Source: Methanobacteriaceae archaeon
GTDB lineage: Archaea > Methanobacteriota > Methanobacteria > Methanobacteriales > Methanobacteriaceae
NCBI GenBank assembly: GCA_030016715.1
Contig: JASEJD010000002.1
Span: 179,179-243,178, forward strand
DNA: 64,000 bases
Direction of reading: 5' to 3'
The translations under genes and the position numbers were made by a program. Below are positions 9,596-18,226 of this stretch, in pieces. The notes under the pieces were generated by a model, which was given only the letters and a program-made list of their open reading frames with translations, was not told where the DNA came from and made no database searches. The first letter of the stretch is position 1. Every line of letters begins with the position of its first letter.

Positions 9596-9604
9596 TTATA
9601 TAAA
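9596..9604 (-). promoter_or_regulatory. TATA box of the PadR-ABC operon
   Basis: On the minus strand this reads TTTATATAA. Transcription would start about 25 bases further, near 9572, directly inside the palindromic sites. Confidence 0.5.
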
Positions 9605-9695
9605 TGTTTTCGTTAGAAAGATAATATAAAGAAAAAAAACACAAATTAATAAAAAAATTTGATCATATAAATTCTAAAGTAGGTAAAGTGATTTA

Positions 9696-10454
9696 ATGAA
9701 AATAGGATTCTCCACACTAGCACTTTTTATGAATTCATTTGAAAAATTCTTGGAAAAAGGATCAGAAGACGGATTTAATTTAATGGAGATATTATGTGAA
9801 GGACCCTATTGGCCTAGAAATGTCATGTCGATGGATAAAGGTGAATTAGAAGTCTTTAGTTCCTATGACATGGAGGTATATTTACATTCTCCCACAATAG
9901 ATCTAAATCCGGCCAGCCTTAATCCGGGAATTAGAAACGAAACACTTCTTCAACTTAAGGAAACTATAGATCTGGCTGCTGAAATTGGTTCTGAAGCTGT
10001 TACAACCCATCCGGGAATGATTCATCGGTTGGAAGATAGGATTAGGCTTTTAGCAATGGAATATGCAATTGAAACACTCCAATCTGCCAGTGAATATGCT
10101 AATGAAAGAGGAATTAAATTTTCCATTGAAAATATGCCTGGAAGATCAGTCTATTTCTGCAATAATTCCCTTGAACACCAAAATTTTACAAAAAGATGCC
10201 AATGTCATGCCACATTGGACGTGGGACATGCTAACACTACTCAAGATGTAGAGTCCTTTTTCAAAATGAATAACATTTTATATTACCATATAAGCGATAA
10301 TAATGGAGAAAAAGATGAACATCTTAGTTTAGGAGAAGGAAAACTAAATTTAAATTTATTAAAAGGCCTTAAAAATGTAATAATCGAATTAAATGATTAT
10401 AATAATATCTTAAAGAGTAGGGATATTCTATTGAATTTAAATAAAAATTATTAG
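9696..10454 (+). CDS. Sugar phosphate isomerase/epimerase family protein (TIM barrel)
   Basis: This 252-residue protein has the AP-endonuclease-2-like xylose-isomerase barrel. Probable metal ligands are in THPG (near 107), SIENMPG (near 143), LDVGHAN (near 174) and HISD (near 199). The family includes isomerases, epimerases and nucleases, so the reaction is not fixed by sequence. It starts at ATG 9696 after GGTAAAGTGA. It is divergent from the PadR operon and is followed 98 bases later by a DUF362 ferredoxin gene on the same strand. Confidence 0.8.
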   Translation: MKIGFSTLALFMNSFEKFLEKGSEDGFNLMEILCEGPYWPRNVMSMDKGELEVFSSYDMEVYLHSPTIDLNPASLNPGIRNETLLQLKETIDLAAEIGSEAVTTHPGMIHRLEDRIRLLAMEYAIETLQSASEYANERGIKFSIENMPGRSVYFCNNSLEHQNFTKRCQCHATLDVGHANTTQDVESFFKMNNILYYHISDNNGEKDEHLSLGEGKLNLNLLKGLKNVIIELNDYNNILKSRDILLNLNKNY

Positions 10455-10552
10455 ATCTTAATGAGGTAATATTAATTGTTTAAATAGTTAAAATCATAAA
10501 TGAAATTATTTAATAATTATTATTAGTAAATAATATTACTAGAGGGGTTTAA

Positions 10553-11656
10553 ATGATTTCAAAAGTTTATTTCGCTGATTTTAGATCAAGAAGTATTAGT
10601 GAAAATAAGTCAAATAAAATCATAAAACTTTTTAGATCTGCAAATATGGACGAAATTATTGATAAAGGCGATTTAACTGCTGTAAAAGTCCATTTTGGGG
10701 AAGAAGGAAATGATTCTTTTTTGAATCCGATTTTTGCGCGCGTTATTGTGGATGAATTAAAAAGAGTAGGCGCTGAACCTTTTATTACTGATACTAACAC
10801 TTTATATTTTGGCAGTAGACATCAGGCTGTGAATCATCTTGAAACAGCTATTAGGCACGGCTTTGATTTTGCAGTGGTTGGTGCGCCTATTGTGATAGCT
10901 GATGGTCTTAGAGGTAACAATCATCAAGAAATAAATATTAACAAAAAACATTTTAAAAAGGTTAAAATTGCGGGAGATATTGAAGAAGCGCCTTCGATGA
11001 TTTTATTATCTCACTTCAAAGGTCATCCGATGTGTGGTTTTGCTGGGTCACTAAAAAATCTTGCTATGGGATGTTCAAGTTCTGATGGGAAAATAGAACA
11101 ACATGAATGTTCTAAACCAATAATAACTAAAAATTGTATTCTTTGCGGTACTTGCACCAAAGTTTGTCCACTAAAAGCCATTTCATTGGGCGATGAAACG
11201 GCTATTATAGATTTTGAATTATGTATTGCTTGTAATCTTTGTATGGCAGAGTGTCCTTCTTCTGCGATTGACATGGATTGGGAGAGTTTAAATGATTTCA
11301 TGGAACGCATGATGGAGTATGCCTATGGTGCTGTAAAAAATAAAAAAGAAAAAATTGGCTATTTCAATTTCTTGATGAATATAACTCCTGATTGTGATTG
11401 TGAGGGGTTCAGTGACGCTTATATAGTACAAGATATAGGAATTTTAGCTTCTAATGATCCAGTGGCAATTGACACGGCCAGTTACGATCTGATCAATGAG
11501 CAGAGTGCATTAAAAGGTACCGAGATTCATTCTAACATGGATAAGGGTGAAGATAAATTTAGGGGAATTTGGCCCGATGTAAATGGCCAAATTCAACTTA
11601 AATATGCTCAAGAGATTGGTTTAGGAACTATGAATTATGAATTGATTAAAATATAA
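10553..11656 (+). CDS. DUF362 domain protein with two 4Fe-4S clusters
   Basis: This 367-residue protein has the DUF362 fold (AVKVHFGEEGN near residue 45 and HFKGHPMCGFAGSLKNLAMG in the middle). Two ferredoxin-type CxxCxxCxxxCP motifs follow, at about 196-206 (CILCGTCTKVCP) and 225-235 (CIACNLCMAECP). Such proteins are common in methanogens and are thought to act in electron transfer, but the reaction is unknown. A strong SD, GAGGGG, precedes the ATG. No neighbour suggests a defined redox partner. Confidence 0.88.
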   Translation: MISKVYFADFRSRSISENKSNKIIKLFRSANMDEIIDKGDLTAVKVHFGEEGNDSFLNPIFARVIVDELKRVGAEPFITDTNTLYFGSRHQAVNHLETAIRHGFDFAVVGAPIVIADGLRGNNHQEININKKHFKKVKIAGDIEEAPSMILLSHFKGHPMCGFAGSLKNLAMGCSSSDGKIEQHECSKPIITKNCILCGTCTKVCPLKAISLGDETAIIDFELCIACNLCMAECPSSAIDMDWESLNDFMERMMEYAYGAVKNKKEKIGYFNFLMNITPDCDCEGFSDAYIVQDIGILASNDPVAIDTASYDLINEQSALKGTEIHSNMDKGEDKFRGIWPDVNGQIQLKYAQEIGLGTMNYELIKI

Positions 11657-11727
11657 GAATTAAGATAAAAAAAGCAGTCCCATTAACTAGGCCAATTATA
11701 CAAATTTATATATAAATTTAAAAATAA

Positions 11728-11766
11728 AAACCCCTATAATTTGAGGGTTTCGATAAACCTTTTTTT
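11728..11766 (+). terminator. Possible terminator after the DUF362 gene
   Basis: AAACCC (11728-11733) and GGGTTT (11745-11750) form a stem. A seven-base T run follows ten bases later. The stem is short, and the element is only 30 bases before the next start codon. Confidence 0.4.
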
Positions 11767-11795
11767 ATGAAATAAATAATATAGGAATTAAAAAA

Positions 11796-12401
11796 ATGGA
11801 AAGTAACTATGTTTGGATGAATACAAAGCGGATTGAAACGCTTGTAGATGGAATATTTGCAATAGCCATGACTTTACTAGTTTTAAATTTTGAAATCCCT
11901 CAATTTACTGGTGTAATTACTAATGCAGTCATATGGAATGCTTTGGTTGAACTTTGGCCTAAAATGTTCACATATGGTTTAAGTTTTATTTTATTAGCTA
12001 TATTTTGGAGAGTAAATCATCAACAGTTTTATCTCATAAAAAAATCAGATACTCCCCTTTTATGGATTAATATTTTTTGGCTGATGTTTGTGGCCCTCGT
12101 TCCTTTTTCCACTTCACTTATAGGGGAATATGGGGAATTTGAGATTTCTGAACTATTTTTTCAAATAAATTTTTTACTTATAGGTATATTATTTAATCTA
12201 AATTGGAGATACGCTGCAAGCAGAGGATTGTTGGATAAATCAGTTAATCAAAAAAAAATAGAGCGTATAAAACGAATAAATCTTGCATTGCCCATTGCAG
12301 CTGTTATTGCAATTATTTTAGTATTTATAATACCGGAATATAGTTCTTTAGCATATTTGTCCACATATTTCTTAAAAAAATTTTTTAAAGCATCGATATA
12401 A
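11796..12401 (+). CDS. TMEM175-like potassium channel family protein (DUF1211)
   Basis: This 201-residue protein has about five to six membrane helices. The first helix carries the family signature RIETLVDGIFAIAMTLLVL. In characterised TMEM175 proteins this position reads FSDG and lines the potassium pore; here it is LVDG, so ion selectivity may differ. The family is tetrameric and sits in the cytoplasmic membrane. The SD is weak (AGGAATT). It converges on the HAD gene, 30 bases away. Confidence 0.8.
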   Translation: MESNYVWMNTKRIETLVDGIFAIAMTLLVLNFEIPQFTGVITNAVIWNALVELWPKMFTYGLSFILLAIFWRVNHQQFYLIKKSDTPLLWINIFWLMFVALVPFSTSLIGEYGEFEISELFFQINFLLIGILFNLNWRYAASRGLLDKSVNQKKIERIKRINLALPIAAVIAIILVFIIPEYSSLAYLSTYFLKKFFKASI

Positions 12402-12431
12402 CCATTCTTAAAAAAATAAATCTATAATTGA

Positions 12432-13226
12432 TCAAAAATCAATATCTAAAACCTCTTTTATATTATTCACAACAAAATCAGCAGCTTCAAAAACCTTTTG
12501 AGGGGTATTATCTTCTTGTTGCAATGTTAAAACACCAATATCTGCTTCTTTCAGGGCTAATATATCATTGGCACTGTTACCAACCATCATAACCTTATAA
12601 TCTCTTTTCAATTTTCTTACGATTTCCTTTTTTCTCCTAGAATCAGCAGTACTGAATACATTTTCTATTGGAATGTCAATGAACTTGGATAATTCTTGAA
12701 GAGATTTTTTACGGTCCCCTGAGGCAATATATATATTAATTCCTCTATTTTTTAATTCACGGATTACTTCTGGAACTTCCGGAAAGATCTTACCTCCTGC
12801 AGTTATGGTAAATTCAATTTCAGCTTTTTTAATGTTAACTATGAAACCCGAACCACTACATATTTGAACATTAAATTTTTTTTCTATAACTGCAGTGATG
12901 GTGTCTTGAATATCTTTAACTAATGCATTGTCATTTTCTATTGCTTTTAAAATGCTTTCCTTTTCTATCTCTGTGGCAGAATAACTTATATCAAATTTTA
13001 TATTATTACGGGTTATAAATTGATAGATGGTCTGATTTGAATGGGCATTAATTATACATTCAGCCGGGTCAGTTTGTAAGACTACTAACGCTCTCTGGGG
13101 GTCATAATCAACCACATCGATTGAACTTACATAATCACATATCTGACCATTTCTGATGTTTTTTAATGCACGATATCTTTCAATTAAAGTTCCAGAATTA
13201 TCAAATACAACTGCTTTAGGTGGCAT
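12432..13226 (-). CDS. HAD family protein resembling the P-domain of P-type ATPases
   Basis: This is a 264-residue soluble protein. Motif I is FDNSGTL, like DKTGTL of P-type ATPases, with Ser where ordinary HAD phosphatases have the second Asp. Motif II is IYIASGD, followed by a Lys-rich region and the hinge VGNSANDILALKEADIGVL, which aligns with the GDGxNDAPALKxADIGxAM segment of P-type pumps. An insert of about 150 residues between motifs I and II occupies the place of the nucleotide-binding domain. There are no membrane helices. Phosphatase or phosphoryl-binding function is likely; substrate unknown. An in-frame GTG at 13235 lacks an SD, whereas GTGA precedes the ATG at 13226. Confidence 0.75.
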   Translation of the reverse strand: MPPKAVVFDNSGTLIERYRALKNIRNGQICDYVSSIDVVDYDPQRALVVLQTDPAECIINAHSNQTIYQFITRNNIKFDISYSATEIEKESILKAIENDNALVKDIQDTITAVIEKKFNVQICSGSGFIVNIKKAEIEFTITAGGKIFPEVPEVIRELKNRGINIYIASGDRKKSLQELSKFIDIPIENVFSTADSRRKKEIVRKLKRDYKVMMVGNSANDILALKEADIGVLTLQQEDNTPQKVFEAADFVVNNIKEVLDIDF

Positions 13227-13256
13227 GATATTCACTTTAAAGGTTACTATTTTAAA

Positions 13257-13895
13257 TTATTTAAGCACAGTTACACTGGTTATGAAGTATACACCAAGAG
13301 TAACTAAAAATACTCCACATATTTTCATTATCCAAATATAAGAATTTTTATCCATGATTTTAGATCCTTTACTGGTAAAAAAAGATATCATACTATACCA
13401 TGATAGGTCTGCAGACCAATGACCAACTAAAAATCCAATAAGACCAATTAATCCCGCTATTTCCAATCCCTTAAACATGAATGCAAATCCAATCGTGGCC
13501 CACCAGATAAAAAAGTAAGGATTGGATAAACTGGTTAATATTCCATCAGCTATAGAACTATGATTAGATTTGAATTCTTCTTCAAAATCATATAACTTAG
13601 GATCAGTATTGAAAATCCTTAAACCCATAAAAACTAGTACTAAACCACCTAATATTCCTATAATCAGTGCAACCATAGGAGATTCAATTAACCAACGCAT
13701 ACCGCCGATAATTAATATTATTAACACTATTTCTGTTATAATATGTCCTGAAACAACCATAGGCCCTGCTATACACCCTTTTCTTAAAGAATCAGAGATT
13801 GTCACTGTAAGCATAGGACCGGGAACCAGAGCTCCAGATAGTCCTGCTGCAAAGGATGTTAAGACAAAAAATATTAATTCTAACAATTTAATCAC
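13257..13895 (-). CDS. LysE family translocator
   Basis: This 212-residue protein has six predicted membrane helices. It carries the LysE/RhtB family signature SGALVPGPMLTVTISDSLRKG near the N-terminus and a NPYFFIWWATIG segment in the fourth helix region. The family exports amino acids or related small molecules. The start is uncertain: the GTG at 13895 has no SD, while a TTG nine bases downstream has GTGAT in front. The gene lies 30 bases upstream of the HAD gene on the same strand, so the two may be co-transcribed. Confidence 0.82.
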   Translation of the reverse strand: MIKLLELIFFVLTSFAAGLSGALVPGPMLTVTISDSLRKGCIAGPMVVSGHIITEIVLIILIIGGMRWLIESPMVALIIGILGGLVLVFMGLRIFNTDPKLYDFEEEFKSNHSSIADGILTSLSNPYFFIWWATIGFAFMFKGLEIAGLIGLIGFLVGHWSADLSWYSMISFFTSKGSKIMDKNSYIWIMKICGVFLVTLGVYFITSVTVLK

Positions 13896-13942
13896 AAAAT
13901 TTAAAAAGATACATTTTCATTCAAATTTATCCAAATAAACTA

Positions 13943-14107
13943 TTAGTTATATTTATTTAGAACTTTCATAATTTCTGATAAGTGATAATCAATATTATCG
14001 ATTTCTTCTTTTTTAAATGATTTTTTTCTACTCAGTAATTTGAATCGTTCCATAATATGGCCCATCTTATTTAATATGTCTGTAACATATACTTTGTTCT
14101 GGTACAT
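13943..14107 (-). CDS. Small hypothetical protein (54 residues)
   Basis: A short open frame starts at ATG 14107, four bases after a GGTGG SD, and ends at TAA 13943. The product is hydrophilic and helical, begins MYQNKVYVTD, and has a basic middle (LLSRKKSFKKEE). No family is recognised. The SD and its position 47 bases upstream of the LysE gene on the same strand support a real gene; size alone keeps confidence moderate. Confidence 0.55.
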   Translation of the reverse strand: MYQNKVYVTDILNKMGHIMERFKLLSRKKSFKKEEIDNIDYHLSEIMKVLNKYN

Positions 14108-14274
14108 AGAACCACCAATTCTATTTTTGTTTCAATGGAGTATAAATTTATTGAATATTATTATCAGATGCATGAAATACCAATAAATTTACCATTTTTT
14201 ATATTCAGCTTAAAAATGGAGGCTAAGTAAATTTTATTAATATATAATTTCAAATAATTGGAAATCAAAATATA

Positions 14275-15267
14275 TTAATCAATAAAGTTGATTTTATCGC
14301 AATTTCCTTCTTCCAATGCTTTTTCATATATCATCCATGCCGTGGTTATATCTTGAACAGCCAATCCTGTTGAATCAAAAATTGTTATTTCTTCATCTGA
14401 TTGTCTTCCAGGACTTTTTCCAGCAATCACATCTCCAATTCTGGCATGAATATCATTTCTTTTGATTTCTCCTTTAGATACTAACACGTTTATTTCACCA
14501 CTATGACTTGCTTGTTCCCAGCAATCAATGATAACTTTTGATTTCAGGGTTAAACTACTTTCTAGTTCTTGTTTTCCAGGAGCATCTGCTCCCATAGCAT
14601 TGATATGAGTTCCTTCTCTTATCCATTCCGATTTTATAACAGGTATTTTTACTGGTGTACTGGTTATTACTACATCAACATTCCTTACTGCGTCCTTGGC
14701 AGAATCTACAGGTTCTACTGGAAATCCATATTTATGAGATATCATTTCAGCAAATTTAGCTCTAGAAGTACAAGTTCTACAAAATACTTTGGCATTTTTT
14801 ATATCCATCACTTCGTTTAAAGCCATTATCTGAGTCTCAGCTTGTTTACCCGCACCAACCAGACCTATTGTTTCAGAATTGTCACGCGCCAAATATTTAG
14901 TGGCAATACCTCCAGCAGCACCAGTTCTCATGTTAGTTATCCATGTACCATCCATCAACGCCACCGGAAAACCTGTTTCAGGTTCTATTAGCTCAATAAT
15001 TGCCATCACTGTCGGTAATCCATGATTTTTAGGGTTATCGGGATGTACATTTACATTTTTTACTCCAGATTGGTCCAGATTTCTAAGATAACATGGCATT
15101 AAGCGTAGATCGCCATTATATTTTTTATAATAAAGATATTTTTTCGCTGGCATTTGCACTCTGCGATTAGCATGTTCAGCATATCCAACTTCAACTGATT
15201 CAATAATTTCATCCATTTTGGCCAATTTTTTTATCTGACTTTGTTTTAATACTACTGTTTCAGGCAT
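14275..15267 (-). CDS. Ornithine cyclodeaminase / alanine dehydrogenase family protein
   Basis: This 330-residue protein matches the mu-crystallin/ornithine cyclodeaminase family. Substrate residues lie around MPAKKYLYY and the segment MTGAAGGIATKYLARDN. The Rossmann NAD(P) site is IGLVGAGKQAETQ near residue 135, and the catalytic Asp lies in the FDSTG region near the C-terminus. Members convert ornithine to proline or reversibly aminate pyruvate (the archaeal alanine dehydrogenase), and sequence reading cannot separate these. GAGGTG lies just before the ATG. It is monocistronic, with about 160 bases to the next gene on either side. Confidence 0.85.
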   Translation of the reverse strand: MPETVVLKQSQIKKLAKMDEIIESVEVGYAEHANRRVQMPAKKYLYYKKYNGDLRLMPCYLRNLDQSGVKNVNVHPDNPKNHGLPTVMAIIELIEPETGFPVALMDGTWITNMRTGAAGGIATKYLARDNSETIGLVGAGKQAETQIMALNEVMDIKNAKVFCRTCTSRAKFAEMISHKYGFPVEPVDSAKDAVRNVDVVITSTPVKIPVIKSEWIREGTHINAMGADAPGKQELESSLTLKSKVIIDCWEQASHSGEINVLVSKGEIKRNDIHARIGDVIAGKSPGRQSDEEITIFDSTGLAVQDITTAWMIYEKALEEGNCDKINFID

Positions 15268-15528
15268 TCATGCACCTCTAATAATATTATTATCATTATC
15301 CCTCTACAAGTATAGTATTTCAATTTTCCTATAAACCACAGAAATTATATTTAAACATTTTAATCTATAAAAAAAGAATAAATCCCTCTAAACATCTAAA
15401 TCAAGTTTTATCAAATAAAAAAATTGTTTGATTGATTGTTAATAGCATTTTTAATTATTCATATCCATAATTGATAAATCCTAAATAAACTAATTATTAT
15501 TTTCTATGAAGTTAAATTTTATAAAATA

Positions 15529-15942
15529 TTAAAGTAATCTTAGATCATAGTTTTTAGAAACTATGAGCTTTAAATACATTATTTTTTTATCAAGAATGCT
15601 CATTTTATCTTTCATTTCACGATAAAGTTCCATATATTTTGCTTTATCTTCATCAGCATCTTTATAATCTCTTTTAAGATCTTCATGCAGTTTAATTAAG
15701 CTTTTCTTAATAATTTCCTCTTTTTCTTTTTTAGTTGTCTCGATTTCTTTTTCTTTCTCAACAATCTGATTTTCAACATCTTCCTTATTTTGTTTTAACT
15801 CGCTAATTTCAATTTCCAAATTTTTCAATAGTTTTTCCAGCTCAGCATCATCTTCCTTTTCCAGTAATTTCTCTTTAAGTTTTAAAATTTTATCTGCTGT
15901 GTTCAAAACTCCATCATCGTGTTCTGCTTTTAGCGAGTTCAA
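15529..15942 (-). CDS. Coiled-coil protein, 5' end unresolved
   Basis: The 137 readable residues are almost entirely charged coiled coil (KLKEKLLEKEDDAELEKLLK and an EKEKEIETTKKEKEE segment). The TTG at 15942 has no SD. The same frame stays open for 40 more codons up to 16062 and encodes a sensible N-terminus (IDLDEFLEDAGVLEQV), but contains no ATG, GTG or TTG. A GGAG (16053-16050) lies five to eight bases before in-frame ATT (16044) and ATA (16041). The true protein is therefore probably about 170 residues, with a near-cognate start or a one-base deletion. The function is unknown. Confidence 0.6.
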   Translation of the reverse strand: MNSLKAEHDDGVLNTADKILKLKEKLLEKEDDAELEKLLKNLEIEISELKQNKEDVENQIVEKEKEIETTKKEKEEIIKKSLIKLHEDLKRDYKDADEDKAKYMELYREMKDKMSILDKKIMYLKLIVSKNYDLRLL

Positions 15943-16358
15943 TGCACTTAATTCATCTTCAAATTTGTTAACAGAGTTTTCTATAGTTATAACTTGTTCT
16001 AATACTCCTGCATCTTCTAAAAATTCATCTAAATCAATTATAATAACATCTCCGACATTATTTTATATATTATCAAAAAATAAACAAGTATCAGCTATTT
16101 AAATAAAAACTTAAAATTTCTATTCTTTGACTTACATATATTGAATTTATGCAGATATAATACTTAATGAAATTTTATTTAAAAATAGATATTATAATAT
16201 ATTTTTGAATTTTTAAAGGATTAAACTGAGTAATAACATATAAAAATTAGTTAAAAAACATAAAATTGTAAAAAATAAAATAAAAGGTTTACAATTTAAA
16301 TTAAACTAATAGATAAGTCAGCAATATTCTGTAGCAAATTCAATTGAAATAAAGGGAT
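15943..16358. other. Upstream coding extension plus empty intergenic stretch
   Basis: Positions 15943-16044 probably encode the N-terminus of the coiled-coil protein on the minus strand. From about 16063 to 16358 the sequence is AT-rich, with no open frame or SD that I can support. Confidence 0.4.
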
Positions 16359-17327
16359 TTAGAAAGGTAATTGTGCATATCTACCTTTCCAGTATAATAT
16401 CTTACAGTTGTTTTGTGTTCCAAAGGTGTTTCTAGAACTTGTAGGATCTGCTGTTATCCACTTTCCATTAACATAAATTTCGGCCCAAATGTGCCCAACT
16501 GTCATATGTGTAAATTTGCACTGTGCATGTGCATATTTTGCTGGTAAACCTGATGCTCTAGCAAGAGCAATTAAAAGATGGCTCTGGTCGATGCAATTTG
16601 CATTCTTTCTTTCCATAGTTTCAAGGGCACCGTATTTAGTGTTGTAATAGAAAGTGTAACTGACTTTATCTCTTACCCATTTAAATAAAGCGTTAGCCTT
16701 ATCATATTTGGAAGTTAATCCCCTGGTTATTGAAGTAGCTAAAGATTTTATCCTAGAATCAGTAGATTGACAGTTATTAGTTGGTTTTAAGTATTGTTGT
16801 AAGGGGTCTGTTGTATTACTGTTTTCTAGTTCTGATTTTTTCACGTATTTGTAATCGTATCTTGTTTCGTATTTGTAAGCTGTTTTATATTTCCATTTAT
16901 ATTTCCATTTATATTTCCAACCATATTTCCAAGTAGAATAAGTTTTGTAGGCATAATAGTATTTCCAGCTTCCATAGGATTTATACCATCGCTTATAATT
17001 TCTTTTATATGTAACTTTGTACTTTGCTTTATACCATGATTTATAATAACTCTTGTATTTTTGTTTATAAGCTACTTTTACTTTATAACTGTATTTAACT
17101 TTAACAAGAGGATCTTCTACAATGGTTTTACTTGTAGTAGTTTCTTTAGTCTGTACCAAGGGTTTTTCCTCAGATTCTTCTGCATTTTCACTAAGACTAT
17201 TGTCATTATTTATTTGATTATCCTCAATATTTGTTATCTCTGGATTTTCGTCTGTTGCACTGGCACTGTTAATACAAATAGCCAAAACACTAACTACTAG
17301 AAAAATTTTTAATAATAATCGCCACGT
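16359..17327 (-). CDS. Secreted transglutaminase-like protein with Lys/Tyr-rich repeat region, ACG start
   Basis: The product is 322 residues from ACG 17327. A signal peptide (LLLKIFLVVSVLAICINSASA) is followed by an acidic linker and then about 90 residues (roughly 75-165) made of Tyr, Lys and Trp in a YK..YK.W pattern. A transglutaminase-like cysteine protease domain follows, with Cys in NANCIDQSHLL, His in VGHIWAEIY and Asp in TADPTSS. Such domains in Methanobacteriales act on the pseudomurein envelope; the aromatic-cationic region may bind wall polymer (inference). No ATG is available: GGAGGCGGT is followed by six bases and then ACG. An in-frame TTG at 17354 would place the SD inside the gene. 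Confidence 0.75.
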   Translation of the reverse strand, partial: TWRLLLKIFLVVSVLAICINSASATDENPEITNIEDNQINNDNSLSENAEESEEKPLVQTKETTTSKTIVEDPLVKVKYSYKVKVAYKQKYKSYYKSWYKAKYKVTYKRNYKRWYKSYGSWKYYYAYKTYSTWKYGWKYKWKYKWKYKTAYKYETRYDYKYVKKSELENSNTTDPLQQYLKPTNNCQSTDSRIKSLATSITRGLTSKYDKANALFKWVRDKVSYTFYYNTKYGALETMERKNANCIDQSHLLIALARASGLPAKYAHAQCKFTHMTVGHIWAEIYVNGKWITADPTSSRNTFGTQNNCKILYWKGRYAQLPF

Positions 17328-17333
17328 AATTTT

Positions 17334-17342
17334 ACCGCCTCC
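17334..17342 (-). promoter_or_regulatory. SD sequence placing the ACG start at 17327
   Basis: The minus strand reads GGAGGCGGT, then AAAATT, then ACG in frame with a complete signal peptide. The spacing after the last T is six bases, the same as at 23131 and 43146. Confidence 0.6.
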
Positions 17343-17354
17343 AACCCAATACAA

Positions 17355-18226
17355 GAAATCTTCAACTTAAATATATGATTTTAATATCTTTATTCAGGAT
17401 TGATGATCACTTGTTTGGGAATGGAAATAAAATTATTTTAAAAGTATTTAAAGTTTTTCATTTATTTTCCACAATAAAACATTATTTAAACCCATTTTTT
17501 TGATTAAAACACTCTCAAAACTATTTATAATAGTACACATGGAATTGACTATCTCCATATCTTTTTTAGTAAAAGATCAGTTATTAATGACTATTTTCAT
17601 TTAAAACAATCTTAAATTGTTTTAATTAACCATCATTTAATAGAGCAGAGCAATATTTGGGCTAAAATCATATTTCAAATTATAATAGGTTTCATATTTA
17701 TTCTTGATATGTTTAAATTCAAAAAATTTGTTATTCATCTATAAAAAGACAGAATTTACCTTTAATAAATATAAAACTTGTTTATAACATTATAAATATA
17801 CGAATTTCACTAGAAATGCAAGGTTTATTCATAAAAAATTAAGGTTAATCTTCCTATCTATTAATTTTATACATTATTTAAAAGCCAAAAGCAAAAATTA
17901 AATACATAAAATCAGATATTTCATTATAATAATTAATAAACCATCATATTAAATTAATAATGAATATAAAACTAAATTTCATTATTTAATGATATATTGT
18001 ATTATTAATTGTAAAAATCACATTTATTTAATTTAATTAACTTATTTGGGGGAATATGATAATTTTTGTGAGATCTTATTTTTTAATGATAAATTTCTGA
18101 TAAATGGAAATCTCATTATTGCAAAAATTTTAAATAGAATTGTTATTTAAAATTAATCGGTTTTTCAATTATTCAAAATCACAGATTTATTATATAAATA
18201 ATCTTTGAATGAACCTAGGTGCTTTA
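17355..18226. other. Long AT-rich intergenic region
   Basis: About 870 bases without a credible gene. It contains a perfect inverted repeat AAAACAAT/ATTGTTTT (17603-17610 and 17616-17623) that recurs in similar form at 18927-18952. A 14-codon frame (18056-18100) follows a strong GGGGGAAT and could be a leader peptide or chance. A TATA-like TTATTATATAAATA lies at 18187-18200, about 30 bases before the TrkA-type gene. Confidence 0.4.

Noticed and set aside
17603-17623. The inverted repeat in the long intergenic region as a transcription terminator
   Set aside because: It is more than 270 bases beyond the nearest gene end on the plus strand, and no T run follows the stem.
18056-18100. A 14-codon frame after a strong SD as a regulatory leader peptide
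   Set aside because: No repeated codon, no attenuator-like stem and more than 120 bases to the next gene; chance cannot be excluded in AT-rich DNA.
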